64,000 nt of DNA from Coriobacteriaceae bacterium (lineage in GTDB: Bacteria > Actinomycetota > Coriobacteriia > Coriobacteriales > Atopobiaceae). Positions 30,428 through 40,458 of the stretch are shown here, in pieces. How positions within the stretch are numbered: position 1 is the stretch's first letter; each line of letters starts with the position of its first letter. The notes under the pieces are model-generated. The model did no database searches. It saw nothing but the letters and a program-made list of their open reading frames with translations, and was not told the origin of the DNA. A program made the translations under genes and the position numbers. The DNA lies in the NCBI GenBank assembly GCA_003862195.1, contig QOUO01000001.1, positions 1-64,000 of the forward strand, in the 5' to 3' direction.

Positions 30428-31807
30428 TTAGAACGGCATCTTGCCGCCCATGCCCATGTTGCGCATCATGTTCGTCATCTGGCGGCGCGCCTTCTTGGAG
30501 TTGCCGCCGCCGTTTGCCATGGAGCGCATCTTGCCCATCATCTTGTCCATCTCGGACCACTGCTTGAGCAGCTGGTTGACCTCCTGGACGCTCCTGCCGG
30601 AGCCGCGCGCGATGCGCTTGCGCCTCTGCCCGTTGATGGTCTTGGGGCGCTGGCGCTCCTCCTTGGTCATGGAGTGGATCATCGCCTCGATGCGGGTAAT
30701 TTGGTCGTCGGACACGCTGGCGCCCGCCTGCTTGAGCGCACGCTCGCCGCCCGGGAGCGCCGCCAGGATCTTCTGCAAGCCGCCCATCTTGCGGATCTGC
30801 TGCATCTGCTGCAGCATGTCGTCCATCGTGAAGCCCTCGCGGAGCATCCTGGCCGCGGACTCGATGTCCTTCTCGTCCGTGACCTGCTGGGCCTGCTCGA
30901 TGATGCTCACGACGTCGCCCATGCCCAGGATGCGCTTGGCCATCCTGTCCGGGTGGAAGACCTCGAGGGAGTCGGGCTTCTCGCCCATCGACACGAACTT
31001 GATGGGCTTGCCGGTGACCTCGCGCACGGACAGCGCGCCGCCGCCGCGGGCGTCGCCGTCGAGCTTGGACATGATGACGCCGTCGAAGTCGACGCGCTGG
31101 GCAAACTCGGACGCAACGTTCACGATGTCCTGGCCGGTCATCGCGTCGACCACCATGAGGACCTGGTCGGGCTTGACCGCGTTCTTGATGTCGACGGCCT
31201 CCTGCATCATCTCCTCGTCGATCTGCAGGCGGCCGGCCGTGTCCACGATCACGATGTCGCGCAGGCCGTCGACGGCAGCCTTGATGGACTCGCTGGCTAC
31301 CTTGACGGCGTCCTTGCCGTCGCCGCGGTAGACCGGCACGCCGATCTCCTTGCCCAGCGTCTCGAGCTGGTCGGCTGCGGCGGGACGGTGCACGTCGCAC
31401 GCGGCCAAGAGCGGGCTGTGCCCCTGCTTCTTGAGGAGAAACGCGAGCTTCGCGGCCGCGGTCGTCTTGCCGGAGCCCTGCAGGCCCACGAGCATGATCA
31501 CGTTGGGCGTGCGGTTCTGCGCGAGCACGAGCTTGGACTCCGTGCTTCCGAGCAGCTGCGTGAGCTGGTCGAGCACGATGCGCACGACGTTCTGCGCCGG
31601 GGTGAGGGACTCCAGCACCTCGGCCGTCATGCACTTCTCCTTGCACTGCGCCACGAAGTTCTTTACGACGCGGTAGTTCACGTCCGCCTCGAGGAGCGCC
31701 ATGCGGATCTCGCGCATCGCGGAGTTGATGTCGTCCTCGGTCAGGCGGCCCTTGCCGCGCAGCTTCTCGAAGGTGTTCTGGAGTCTGTCTGATAGGCTGT
31801 CGAACAT
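30428..31807 (-). CDS. ffh: Signal recognition particle protein
   Basis: VGLQGSGKTTAAAKLAFLL, DTAGRLQID, Met-rich M domain GMGDVVSIIEQAQQ. Confidence 0.98.
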   Translation of the reverse strand: MFDSLSDRLQNTFEKLRGKGRLTEDDINSAMREIRMALLEADVNYRVVKNFVAQCKEKCMTAEVLESLTPAQNVVRIVLDQLTQLLGSTESKLVLAQNRTPNVIMLVGLQGSGKTTAAAKLAFLLKKQGHSPLLAACDVHRPAAADQLETLGKEIGVPVYRGDGKDAVKVASESIKAAVDGLRDIVIVDTAGRLQIDEEMMQEAVDIKNAVKPDQVLMVVDAMTGQDIVNVASEFAQRVDFDGVIMSKLDGDARGGGALSVREVTGKPIKFVSMGEKPDSLEVFHPDRMAKRILGMGDVVSIIEQAQQVTDEKDIESAARMLREGFTMDDMLQQMQQIRKMGGLQKILAALPGGERALKQAGASVSDDQITRIEAMIHSMTKEERQRPKTINGQRRKRIARGSGRSVQEVNQLLKQWSEMDKMMGKMRSMANGGGNSKKARRQMTNMMRNMGMGGKMPF

Positions 31808-31813
31808 GGTTCG

Positions 31814-32719
31814 TTACTCACTTTCTCCGTCGCCCACGAGCGCGCGGGAGAACTCCAGCGCGTCGAAGGCCTGCAGGTCGTCGATGCCCTCGCCCACGCC
31901 GATGCGGTAGATGGGGAGGTTGAGGTCGTGGGATATGGCGAGCGCGATGCCGCCCTTGGCCGTGCCGTCGAGCTTCGTCACGATGATGCCGTCGAGGTCG
32001 AGGGCCGAGTTGAACTCGCGCGCCTGGTTGAGGCCGTTCTGGCCCGTCGTCGCGTCGATCACGAGCACGACCCTCACGGGGATCTGGGCGCGCTTGCGGG
32101 TCACGCGCACGACCTTCTCGAGCTCGCGCATGAGCTCGGGGCTCGTGTGGAGCCTTCCCGCCGTGTCGATCAGGACGAGGTCGTCCGCGTCCTTCTCCGC
32201 GCGGTCGAGCACGTCGTAGCAGACGCTCGCCGGGTCGGCACCGCGCTCGCGCGTGACGACCTCCGTGCCGGAGCGCTTGCCCCAGACCTCGAGCTGCTCG
32301 ATGGCGGCCGCCCTGAACGTGTCTGCGCCGCCGATGACGCAGCGCTTGCCCTCGCGCTTGGCGACGCCGGCGAGCTTGCCCACCGTCGTGGTCTTGCCGG
32401 CGCCGTTGATGCCCACGAAGAGCACGCAGGACGGCAGGTCCTCGAACGGGTCGACCTCCGCTGGGACGAACTCCTTGGCGAGCCGCTCCGCGAGCGCGCG
32501 GCTGAGCTGGCGGGCCGTCTTGAGGCCCTCGCGCGCGGCCTGCTCGCGCAGGTCGTCCGTGACCTTCATGGCCACCTCGGCGCCCATGTCGCCCATGACC
32601 AGGCGGTCCTCGAGGTCCTCCCAGAAGTCCTCGTCGACCTCGCCGCCCATGTAGAAGACTTCCGCGATCGCCTCGCGGGAGCGCGCGAGCCCGCGCTTCA
32701 AGCTATCGAACATGCCCAT
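31814..32719 (-). CDS. ftsY: Signal recognition particle receptor
   Basis: FVGINGAGKTTTVGKLAG, LIDTAGRLHTSPELM, TKLDGTAKGGIALAISHDLNLPIYRIGVGEGIDDL. Confidence 0.98.
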   Translation of the reverse strand: MGMFDSLKRGLARSREAIAEVFYMGGEVDEDFWEDLEDRLVMGDMGAEVAMKVTDDLREQAAREGLKTARQLSRALAERLAKEFVPAEVDPFEDLPSCVLFVGINGAGKTTTVGKLAGVAKREGKRCVIGGADTFRAAAIEQLEVWGKRSGTEVVTRERGADPASVCYDVLDRAEKDADDLVLIDTAGRLHTSPELMRELEKVVRVTRKRAQIPVRVVLVIDATTGQNGLNQAREFNSALDLDGIIVTKLDGTAKGGIALAISHDLNLPIYRIGVGEGIDDLQAFDALEFSRALVGDGESE

Positions 32720-35700
32720 CTAGGCCTCGACCACCTTTCCCGTCGTCCTGTCGAGGCGCTGGCTCACGACGTGGCTGACGCCGTCCGCCTGCATGGACAC
32801 GCCGTACAGCACGTCGGCCTGCTCCATGGTCCGCCTCTGGTGAGAGATTACTATAAGCTGCGTCGTCTCCTTCAGCCTCTCGATCGCGTCGAGCAGCTTG
32901 GAGAGGTTCGAATCGTCGAGCGCCGCCTCGACCTCGTCGAACACGTAGAACGGCACGGTGCGCGTCTTGTACACAGCAAAGAGAAGGGCGAGCGCCGTGA
33001 GCGACTTCTCGCCACCGCTCATGAGCGTCATCTTCTGGATCCTCTTGCCCTGCGGCTGCGCCACGATCTCGACGCCGGTCTCGTCCAGGTGGTCCGGGTC
33101 CGTCATCTCCAGGTGGGCCTTGCCGCCGGGGAAGAGCATGGAGAATATCTCCGAGAAGTTCGCGTTGACCTTGTCGAACACCACCAGGAACTGGCGGCGC
33201 ATCTTCCGGTCGATGGCCGCGTTGATCTTGGCGAGCGCCTTCCGGGCCTGCTCGAGGTCAGCCACCTGCTCCCCTATGTAGTCCGAGCGCTTCTTGAGCC
33301 GCTCGTACTCGTCCATGGCGACCTCGTTCACGGGCCCCATGTCCGAAAGCTCGCGCTTTATGCGCGCCACGGTCTTCTCCATGGCGACGCGGTCCTCCGG
33401 CTCGGGCAGCGCCAGCGCGTCCTCGAGCACGTAGCCCCTCGACACGATGTCGTTGATGGCGTTCTCGACCTGCACCTCGAGCTTGCCGACCTCGACCTTC
33501 ACGTTGCTCGCCACGCCGTTGGCGCGGTCGAGCTCGCCCTGGGCCGCTCTCACGGCCTCGCGGGCGTCCGCAATCGTCTTCTTGAGCGAGTCGGAGTCCG
33601 CCTCGGCGAGCGAGGCACGGTCCTTCAGGCGCGCGGCCCAGGCGAGGGCGCGCTCGTGCACGGCCTCGTAGCGCTCGTGCAGCGGCTCCACGCGGAGCCT
33701 CAGCACGTCGAGCGCGCGGGAGCTCTCCTCGGTCTGCCTGCGGCGCTTCTCGAGGTCCGCCACCTGGCGGCTGAGCTCCTCCTCGCGCACGGCGAGGTGG
33801 TTGCGTCGCTCGACGATGGTCGCAAGCTTGAGCTTGGCGTCGGACAGCTTGTCCTGCGTCTCGTTCTCCTCGTGCGACGCGCGCTGGCGCTCCGTCGAGG
33901 CCTCCTCGAGCTTGCTCGAGAGCTCGCTCGTGCGCCTCTCGGCCTCGTCAGCGGCCGCCTTGTGGCGCTCGACCTCCTTGCGAGCCTTGCCCGCTCGTTC
34001 CGCGGCAGCGGCGCGGTTCTTGGATACCTGCGCCTGCTCGGAGCTGGCCTGGCGCAGCTGCGCCTCGAGTCTGCCCACCTCGGACGTCGCGGACGAGAGC
34101 TCGCCCTTGAGCCGCGCGACCTCGCCCTTGGCGCTCGCGCTCGCATCGCGCGCGTCCGCGAGCTCCGCCTCGGCCGAGGATATGCGGCCCGTCGCCTCGG
34201 CAAGCGCCGCCTCGAGCTCGCCCATGCCGTCGCGCAGCGCCCTGATGCGGCGCTTGCGCTCGAGCGAGCCCTGCTCCGCGCCGCCCGCCGTGCCGACCTC
34301 GACCCTGCCGTCGGGAAGCACCGTCACGCCCTGCGGCGTCACGTACGTGAGCGCCGGCACCTCCTCGTGCGCCGCGAGCGCCGCGCGGACGTCGTCCACC
34401 ACGCGCACGTCGCCCAGGAGCGCCCCCACGAGCCCGCGTGCGTCCTCTCGCACGGTGAGCTCCTCCACGATGCCCCTGCCGGGGGCATCGGCCGGGCGAG
34501 AAGTGCCGCCCTCCGCCAGCGAGGCGACCGTGGCCCTGCCCTTCTCGCCCGACTTGAGCGCCGCCTCGACGAGGGTCGCGACACCGTCGGCATCGCGCGC
34601 CACGAGCGCGAGGACGTCCTCGCCCAGGAGCGCCTCCACGATGCCCTCGAGCTCCTGCGGGGCCTCGAAGAGGTCCGCCACGCGGCACTCGATGTCATTT
34701 GCCTGGCGCTTGGAGAGGGCCGCCACGAGCTTGCTCGCGTTCTCGGTCTGGGCCTCGACGGCCTCGAGCGCCCTCAGCGTCGCCTTGGACGAGGAGAGCC
34801 TGCCGCGGGCCTCGCCCTCGTCGGAGCGCGCGCGGGACACGGCGTCCTTGCGGTCGCGGATCTTGGCGACGGCGGCGTCCTCCGCCTCGCGGGCGCGGGA
34901 GAGCTCCTCCTCCAGGCGCTTGGCGTCCGCCCTGCGGCCCTCGAGGGCCTCCTTGGCCGTCCTGACGCCGTCCTCGATCTGCTTGAGGCGGCTCTCGAAC
35001 ATCTGGTCCTCCACCTCGGCGTTCGAGATCTGGTCGCGCGCCTTGGCGAAGGCGAGCGTCTCCGCGTCGGCCGTCCGCTGCGACGCGCGCACGTCGGCCG
35101 TGAGCTGCGCGACCCTCTTGCCGAGGGAACGCCTGCGCTCGCTTGCCTCGCGCGCGGCCGGACCGAGCTCCGCCACGCGGGACTGCAGCTCGTCGGCCCT
35201 CACGCGGGCGTCCGAGTACTCCCCCGCCACGCGCTCGTGCTCCACCGACGCCTCGCGCGACTGGCGCTCCATGGCCGATAGGTTCATGCGCATCTCGGAG
35301 AGGCGCGAGACCATGTTCTTGCCCTTCTCCTCCAGCAGGCGCATGTCCGAGTCCATCCTGCCGAGGAGGTCCTGCATCCGGCGACGCTGCTCGCCGAGGT
35401 CGCCCACGAAGATGCCCTTCTGCTCGAGGAGCGACTGGTACTTCTCGAGGTCGCGGTTCTTCTCGTCCAGGCGGTACTGCGCCAGCTCGATGGCGGCGTC
35501 GGCCTCCTTGCCGCGCTCCGTGAGCACGCCGTAGCGGTCCTGGAGCTGGCGGAGGTCGTCCACGAGGAGCGTGGTCTCGAGCTCGTCGAGCTGCTTGGTG
35601 AGGCCGCGGTGGTGGCGGGCCTTGTCGACCTGACGCTCGAGGGGCCTGAGCTGCCGGTTGATCTCGCGCTCGATGTCCTTGGCGCGCGTGAGGTTGTCCT

Positions 35701-36253
35701 GCATCGCCTTGAGCTTGCGCTCGGAGCGCTCCTTGCGGCGGCGGTGCTTGGATATGCCCGCGGCCTCCTCCACGAGCTCGCGGCGCTCCTCCGGGCGGCT
35801 CGCGAGGATAGAGTCGAGCTTGCCCTGGCTGATGATGGAGTGCGTGTCCTTGCCGAGGCCGGAGTCGTGCAGGATGTCCGTGATGTCGCGCAGGCGCGAC
35901 GGCGCCCCGTTGATGAGGTACTCGGACTCGCCCGAGCGGTACATGCGCCGCGTGATGGCGATGTCCGAGAAGTCGATGGGCAGCGTCCGGTCCGTGTTGT
36001 CGAGCACGATGGTGACCTCGGCGAGGCCAACGGCCTGGCGGCCGGAGGAGCCGGAGAAGATCACGTCCTCCATCGCCTGGCCGCGCAGCATCTTGGCGCT
36101 CTGCTCGCCCAGGACCCAGAGGATGGAGTCCGATATGTTCGACTTGCCGCTGCCGTTGGGCCCAACCACGACCGTGAGGCCGGGGTCGAACACGAGCTGC
36201 GTCTTGTCGGCAAAGGACTTGAAGCCCTTGAGGGTGAGCGACTTCAGATACAC
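32720..36253 (-). CDS. smc: Chromosome segregation protein SMC
   Basis: VVGPNGSGKSNISDSILWVLGEQSAKMLRG, coiled-coil arms, LMSGGEKSLTALALLFAVYKTRTVPFYVFDEVEAALDD. Confidence 0.98.
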   Translation of the reverse strand: MYLKSLTLKGFKSFADKTQLVFDPGLTVVVGPNGSGKSNISDSILWVLGEQSAKMLRGQAMEDVIFSGSSGRQAVGLAEVTIVLDNTDRTLPIDFSDIAITRRMYRSGESEYLINGAPSRLRDITDILHDSGLGKDTHSIISQGKLDSILASRPEERRELVEEAAGISKHRRRKERSERKLKAMQDNLTRAKDIEREINRQLRPLERQVDKARHHRGLTKQLDELETTLLVDDLRQLQDRYGVLTERGKEADAAIELAQYRLDEKNRDLEKYQSLLEQKGIFVGDLGEQRRRMQDLLGRMDSDMRLLEEKGKNMVSRLSEMRMNLSAMERQSREASVEHERVAGEYSDARVRADELQSRVAELGPAAREASERRRSLGKRVAQLTADVRASQRTADAETLAFAKARDQISNAEVEDQMFESRLKQIEDGVRTAKEALEGRRADAKRLEEELSRAREAEDAAVAKIRDRKDAVSRARSDEGEARGRLSSSKATLRALEAVEAQTENASKLVAALSKRQANDIECRVADLFEAPQELEGIVEALLGEDVLALVARDADGVATLVEAALKSGEKGRATVASLAEGGTSRPADAPGRGIVEELTVREDARGLVGALLGDVRVVDDVRAALAAHEEVPALTYVTPQGVTVLPDGRVEVGTAGGAEQGSLERKRRIRALRDGMGELEAALAEATGRISSAEAELADARDASASAKGEVARLKGELSSATSEVGRLEAQLRQASSEQAQVSKNRAAAAERAGKARKEVERHKAAADEAERRTSELSSKLEEASTERQRASHEENETQDKLSDAKLKLATIVERRNHLAVREEELSRQVADLEKRRRQTEESSRALDVLRLRVEPLHERYEAVHERALAWAARLKDRASLAEADSDSLKKTIADAREAVRAAQGELDRANGVASNVKVEVGKLEVQVENAINDIVSRGYVLEDALALPEPEDRVAMEKTVARIKRELSDMGPVNEVAMDEYERLKKRSDYIGEQVADLEQARKALAKINAAIDRKMRRQFLVVFDKVNANFSEIFSMLFPGGKAHLEMTDPDHLDETGVEIVAQPQGKRIQKMTLMSGGEKSLTALALLFAVYKTRTVPFYVFDEVEAALDDSNLSKLLDAIERLKETTQLIVISHQRRTMEQADVLYGVSMQADGVSHVVSQRLDRTTGKVVEA

Positions 36254-36280
36254 GTCGGACGGAAACCTTTCTGAGTGTGG

Positions 36281-36985
36281 CTACTCTTTGGCCTGCTGGT
36301 AGCCCAGGCGCTCGAGCGCGTCGAGCGCGGCGGCGCTCTCCGACTCCTTCTTGGAGGTGCCGGAGCCCCTGCCCACGCGCCTGCCGTCCACGAGGACGAC
36401 CGAGGTGAACGTGGGCTTGTGCGCGGGACCCTCCTCGTCCTCGAGCTTGTACTCGGGCGCGCAGCGCATGTCGCGCTGCGTCACCTCCTGCAGGCGCGAC
36501 TTGGGCGAGAGGGGCCTCTCGGCGAGCTTGGGGGACATGTACGGGGTGAGGGTCTCCTTCACGAACTCGTGCGTGACCTCGAAGCCGGCGTCGAGGTAGA
36601 GCGCGCCCACGATGGACTCGTACACGTTCTCGAGCGCGGAGTGCATGCCGCGCGCGCCGGTGCCCTTCTCGGACTCGCCGAAGACGATGAGGTCGCCGAT
36701 GCCGAGCTTGCCCGCGACCTCCGAGAGCGTCTTGCCGCTCACGAGCGAGATCTTCATGCGCGTGAGGCCGCCCTCGTCCATGGCGGGGAACTGCTCGAAG
36801 AGGTCCGTCGCCACCATGGCGCCCAGGATGGAGTCGCCCAGGAACTCGAGCCGCTCGTACGATGCCGAGACGGGCTTGCCCTCGACGGCGGACGGATGGG
36901 TGATGGCAGACGTGATGAGCGTCTTGTCCTTGAACTCGTGGCCGCAAATCTTCTCGACTGCCGCCACCCTCTGATGAATCTTCAA
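36281..36985 (-). CDS. rnc: Ribonuclease III
   Basis: YERLEFLGDSILGAMVA signature; C-terminal dsRNA-binding domain. Confidence 0.97.
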   Translation of the reverse strand: MKIHQRVAAVEKICGHEFKDKTLITSAITHPSAVEGKPVSASYERLEFLGDSILGAMVATDLFEQFPAMDEGGLTRMKISLVSGKTLSEVAGKLGIGDLIVFGESEKGTGARGMHSALENVYESIVGALYLDAGFEVTHEFVKETLTPYMSPKLAERPLSPKSRLQEVTQRDMRCAPEYKLEDEEGPAHKPTFTSVVLVDGRRVGRGSGTSKKESESAAALDALERLGYQQAKE

Positions 36986-37008
36986 ATCCCTGTATCCCCT
37001 TAGAGGCT

Positions 37009-37263
37009 CTACGAGAGCTGGCCCTGGACGAGGTCGACCGTCTGGCCGATGGTGTTGATCGACGACATGTCGGCGCCGTCGAGCGCGTCCTCGAGCTTGA
37101 TGCCGAACTCCTCCTCCAGCGCGACCATGATCTCGAGCTGGTCGAAGGAGTCCGCGCCGAGGTCCTTGAGCGTGGTGGACTCCTCGAGCGTTACGTCATC
37201 CGCGAGTCCCAGCGCGTCGCGTACGCAGTCCTCTACCTTCTGGGCGATCTCAGAGCGTTCCAT
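37009..37263 (-). CDS. acpP: Acyl carrier protein
   Basis: LGADSFDQLEIMVALEEEFGIKL phosphopantetheine site; ATG at 37263. Confidence 0.96.
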   Translation of the reverse strand: MERSEIAQKVEDCVRDALGLADDVTLEESTTLKDLGADSFDQLEIMVALEEEFGIKLEDALDGADMSSINTIGQTVDLVQGQLS

Positions 37264-37312
37264 GTGGGCTCCTTCTGATTTTGATGGTGCCATACACGAC
37301 GATTGTACCCTG

Positions 37313-38308
37313 CTAGCGCTCCTCGGCAATCGTGTGGGCGATTTTGTCCACAAGCTCGCCGCGCACGGCCGCGGCCGTGGCCAGGGTGCCGTGCTTGACG
37401 GCGTCGACGGACGTGGCCCCGTGGCCGATGAACACCGGCGCCTTCACGCCGAGGAGCGCGGCGCCGCCGTACGCGTCGCCCGAGAGGTCCGCCGCGATCG
37501 ACTTGAGCGCCGGCTTGAGGAGCCCCGCGCCGATGAGCGCGCGCTTGGACTCCTTCGTCGCGTTCATGACGCGCTTCATCATGAACTTTGCCGTGCCCTC
37601 GATGGACTTGAGCGCGACGTTGCCAGCGAAGCCGTCCGTCACGATCACGTCGAAGAGGCCCATGAGGATGTCCGTGCCCTCGCAGTTGCCCACGAACCAC
37701 GTGTCGCCGCCGGCGGCCGCAAGCGCCTCGTGCTCCGCAATGACGGCCTCGGAGCCCTTGGTGTCCTCCGACCCGTTGGAAAGGAGCGCGACCTTGGGGT
37801 CCTCGACGCCGAGGGCGACCTTGGAGTAGGCGCGGCCCATGTGCGCGAACTGCACGACCATCTCGGGACGGACGTCGGCGTTTGCGCCCATGTCCAGGTA
37901 GACGGTGTTCTTGCCAGAGAGCCCCGGCACGGCGCAGGCAATGGCCGGGCGCTTGATGCCCCTGATCCTGCCCACGCCGAACGTCGCCGCGGCGAAGATC
38001 GCCCCGGTGGATCCGGCGGAGAAGAACCCATCCGCCTCGCCCGAGCGCACGGCGCCAAGGCCGCGCACGATGCTCGAGTCCTTCTTCTCGCGGATGGCCT
38101 CGGTGGGGTGCTCCCCCATGCCGATGGTCTGGGTGGTCACGAGCGCCGTGGCGCGGTCATGCTTGGCGCAGAACGGCTCGACGACGTCCCCGTCGCCCGC
38201 CATGAGGACCTTGAGGCCCTGGTCCTGCGCGAGGGCGGCCGCCACGCCGTCGAGGACAACCTGCGGCTCCCTGTCGCCACCCATGGCATCAACGCAGATG
38301 GTACACAT
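37313..38308 (-). CDS. plsX: Phosphate acyltransferase PlsX
   Basis: CVDAMGGDREPQVVLDGV; between rpmF and acpP. Confidence 0.96.
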   Translation of the reverse strand: MCTICVDAMGGDREPQVVLDGVAAALAQDQGLKVLMAGDGDVVEPFCAKHDRATALVTTQTIGMGEHPTEAIREKKDSSIVRGLGAVRSGEADGFFSAGSTGAIFAAATFGVGRIRGIKRPAIACAVPGLSGKNTVYLDMGANADVRPEMVVQFAHMGRAYSKVALGVEDPKVALLSNGSEDTKGSEAVIAEHEALAAAGGDTWFVGNCEGTDILMGLFDVIVTDGFAGNVALKSIEGTAKFMMKRVMNATKESKRALIGAGLLKPALKSIAADLSGDAYGGAALLGVKAPVFIGHGATSVDAVKHGTLATAAAVRGELVDKIAHTIAEER

Positions 38309-38401
38309 GTCTTCCTCCTCAAGCTCGCGCCGCGGCGCATCCATACGAAAGGAGACCGACCCCAGAAGGGCCGGCCTCCTAGGCCTCGTCTCTCATGACG
38401 A

Positions 38402-38581
38402 CTACTCGGTCACGACGACCTCGCGGTCCTTGTAGTAGCCACAGTTGGGGCACACGTGGTGCGGAAGCTTAGGTGCGCCACACTGCGGGCAGACGGAACG
38501 TGCCGGAGCGGCGAGCTTGCTGTTGGCCGAACGACGAGTGTGCGTGGCGCCGCGGCCCTTCTTTTGCTTGGGTACTGCCAT
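38402..38581 (-). CDS. rpmF: 50S ribosomal protein L32
   Basis: Translated by hand: MAVPKQKKGRGATHTRRSANSKLAAPARSVCPQCGAPKLPHHVCPNCGYYKDREVVVTE (59 aa, below the ORF-track cutoff). Confidence 0.97.
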   Translation of the reverse strand: MAVPKQKKGRGATHTRRSANSKLAAPARSVCPQCGAPKLPHHVCPNCGYYKDREVVVTE

Positions 38582-38770
38582 CTTGAACCTCTCTTAGACT
38601 CACTTTTTGCCAGGCCACTGGGACCTGAGCGGTCTTCCATAAAACACACGAGAAGAGACTATACCACGCGCGGGCCATCTGGGCGGCGCGATAGCAATTC
38701 TCCACGCCAAATTTCGCGAAGCTCACGGTATTGACGCAATTGCGGCGGCCGCGAGCCGCGAGGACGGGCG

Positions 38771-39334
38771 CTACTCGTCCAGGTGCAGGTCCCTGAGCGC
38801 GCTGAACGGGCTCGCGTCCATGCGGTCGCGCTCGCGCTCGGCCTCGATCTGCGCGCCGTGGCCGCAGTCGACCTCGTTCAGGTTGGCGCCGCAGACGGGG
38901 CAAAGGCCCTTGCAGTCCTCGCGGCACAGCACGACGAACGGCGTCTCCATCAGGAGCGCGGACGAGAGCGCGTCCGTGAGGTCGATCGTGTTGTCGGGAC
39001 CCACGAGAGCGAAGTCCACGTCATCGTCATCGTCCTGGTCGACGGGCTCCTGCGGTGCCTTGAACAGGTAGTACTCGTCCACCTCGCCGTTCACGTCGAA
39101 CTCGGCCTTGCCGAGGCAGCGGTCGCAGGTGCCCTCTACGTGCGCGCGGAGCATGCCCGTCGCCAGGATGCCCTCGCCCGCGTTCGTGAGCACGAGGTCG
39201 TAGTCGATCCCCTCGGGCAGCGTGAAGTCGTGCCCGCCGAGGGAGTAGCCCTTCTCGTCCAGATGGCCCGATACGGGCAGCGTGTCCCCAGCCTCCTGGA
39301 GGCGGGTGTCAAGTATCTGCGTGACCCTCTGCAT
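38771..39334 (-). CDS. DUF177 (YceD-like) protein
   Basis: CDRCLGKAEFDVNGEVDEYYLF and CREDCKGLCPVCGANLNEVDCGH; upstream of rpmF. Confidence 0.88.
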   Translation of the reverse strand: MQRVTQILDTRLQEAGDTLPVSGHLDEKGYSLGGHDFTLPEGIDYDLVLTNAGEGILATGMLRAHVEGTCDRCLGKAEFDVNGEVDEYYLFKAPQEPVDQDDDDDVDFALVGPDNTIDLTDALSSALLMETPFVVLCREDCKGLCPVCGANLNEVDCGHGAQIEAERERDRMDASPFSALRDLHLDE

Positions 39335-39339
39335 GGCGG

Positions 39340-39837
39340 CTACCAGTTGACGTCGTTGGACTGGCCGCGGGCGCCGGAGTTCTCGTCCAGCGTCTGGCGC
39401 ACGCGCGTGACCGAGGTGGTGAGGGACTTGAGGTTGTCCTCGAGGTGCGCGAGGACGGTGTCCGCGTACTCCTCGGCGTTGTAGCGGGTGTCGCGCTCGT
39501 ACTGCGCGGCCTTGTCGCGGATGTCGTCGGCCTGCTGCTGGGCGAGGCGCACGACCTCCTGGTCGCCCGCGAGGATCATGGCCTGCTGCTGGGCGTCCGC
39601 GATGATGGCGTCGGCCTGCTGCTGGGCGCGCTCGAGCGTCTCGGCCTCCTCCTTCACGATGCGCCGCGCGTCGGCGAACTCCTGCGGGAACTTGTCGCGG
39701 ATCTCGTCAAGTATCTCGTAGATTGCCTGGGAGTCGACGATCTTCTTCTGGCCGCCGCCCGTGAGCGGCGTCTTGCCCTCGCTCACGATCTGCTCGAGCT
39801 CGCCAACCAGGCTCTCTATTTCCTCACCCGGTTGCAT
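39340..39837 (-). CDS. DivIVA-like / coiled-coil cell-division-type protein
   Basis: Coiled-coil QAIYEILDEIRDKFPQEFADARRIVKEEAETLERAQQQADAIIADAQQQA. Confidence 0.6.
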   Translation of the reverse strand: MQPGEEIESLVGELEQIVSEGKTPLTGGGQKKIVDSQAIYEILDEIRDKFPQEFADARRIVKEEAETLERAQQQADAIIADAQQQAMILAGDQEVVRLAQQQADDIRDKAAQYERDTRYNAEEYADTVLAHLEDNLKSLTTSVTRVRQTLDENSGARGQSNDVNW

Positions 39838-39942
39838 ACGGGTCTCCTTTCGACTTCCGTGCGGCCTGGCAGTGCGTTCGCGCCGCGGTCGCGTCGCCCT
39901 ATAGTATCAGATTAGCGCCAGCTAACGTCAACACCTGCACAT

Positions 39943-40458
39943 TTAACGCGTGTGGTAGTGCTCCTCCAGGTGGCGCTCCACGACCTTGGGCACGAGGAAC
40001 GACACGTCGGTCCCGAGCGACGCCAGCTCGCGCACGATCGAGGACGACACGTAGCCGTACTTGGGGTTCGACATGACGAAGACGGACTCGATGTCCGGCG
40101 CCATGTTGCTGTTGAGGTCCGCCTGCTGGAGCTCGTACTCGAAGTCGGTCATGGCGCGCAGGCCCTTGACCACGCCGCCGGCGCCGACCTCCTTGCAGAA
40201 CGACACGAGCAGCCCCGAGAACGGCCTGACCTCCACGCCGTCCGTGAGGCCGCACTCCCCCAGCGCCTCGAGCAGCATGTCCACGCGCTCGTCGAGCGAG
40301 AAGGTCGGCCCCGTGCCGTTCTTCCCCACCGACGCGGCGACCCCCACCGTCACGTGGGGAAAGAGCCTGCGCGCCCTGCCGATCACGTCCAGGTGGCCAA
40401 ACGTGACCGGGTCGAACGTCCCCGGCACGACCACGCGCTCTATCCTGTCAGGCTTCAT
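39943..40458 (-). CDS. coaD: Phosphopantetheine adenylyltransferase
   Basis: VVPGTFDPVTFGHLDVIGRA and VVKGLRAMTDFEYELQQADLN motifs. Confidence 0.97.
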   Translation of the reverse strand: MKPDRIERVVVPGTFDPVTFGHLDVIGRARRLFPHVTVGVAASVGKNGTGPTFSLDERVDMLLEALGECGLTDGVEVRPFSGLLVSFCKEVGAGGVVKGLRAMTDFEYELQQADLNSNMAPDIESVFVMSNPKYGYVSSSIVRELASLGTDVSFLVPKVVERHLEEHYHTR

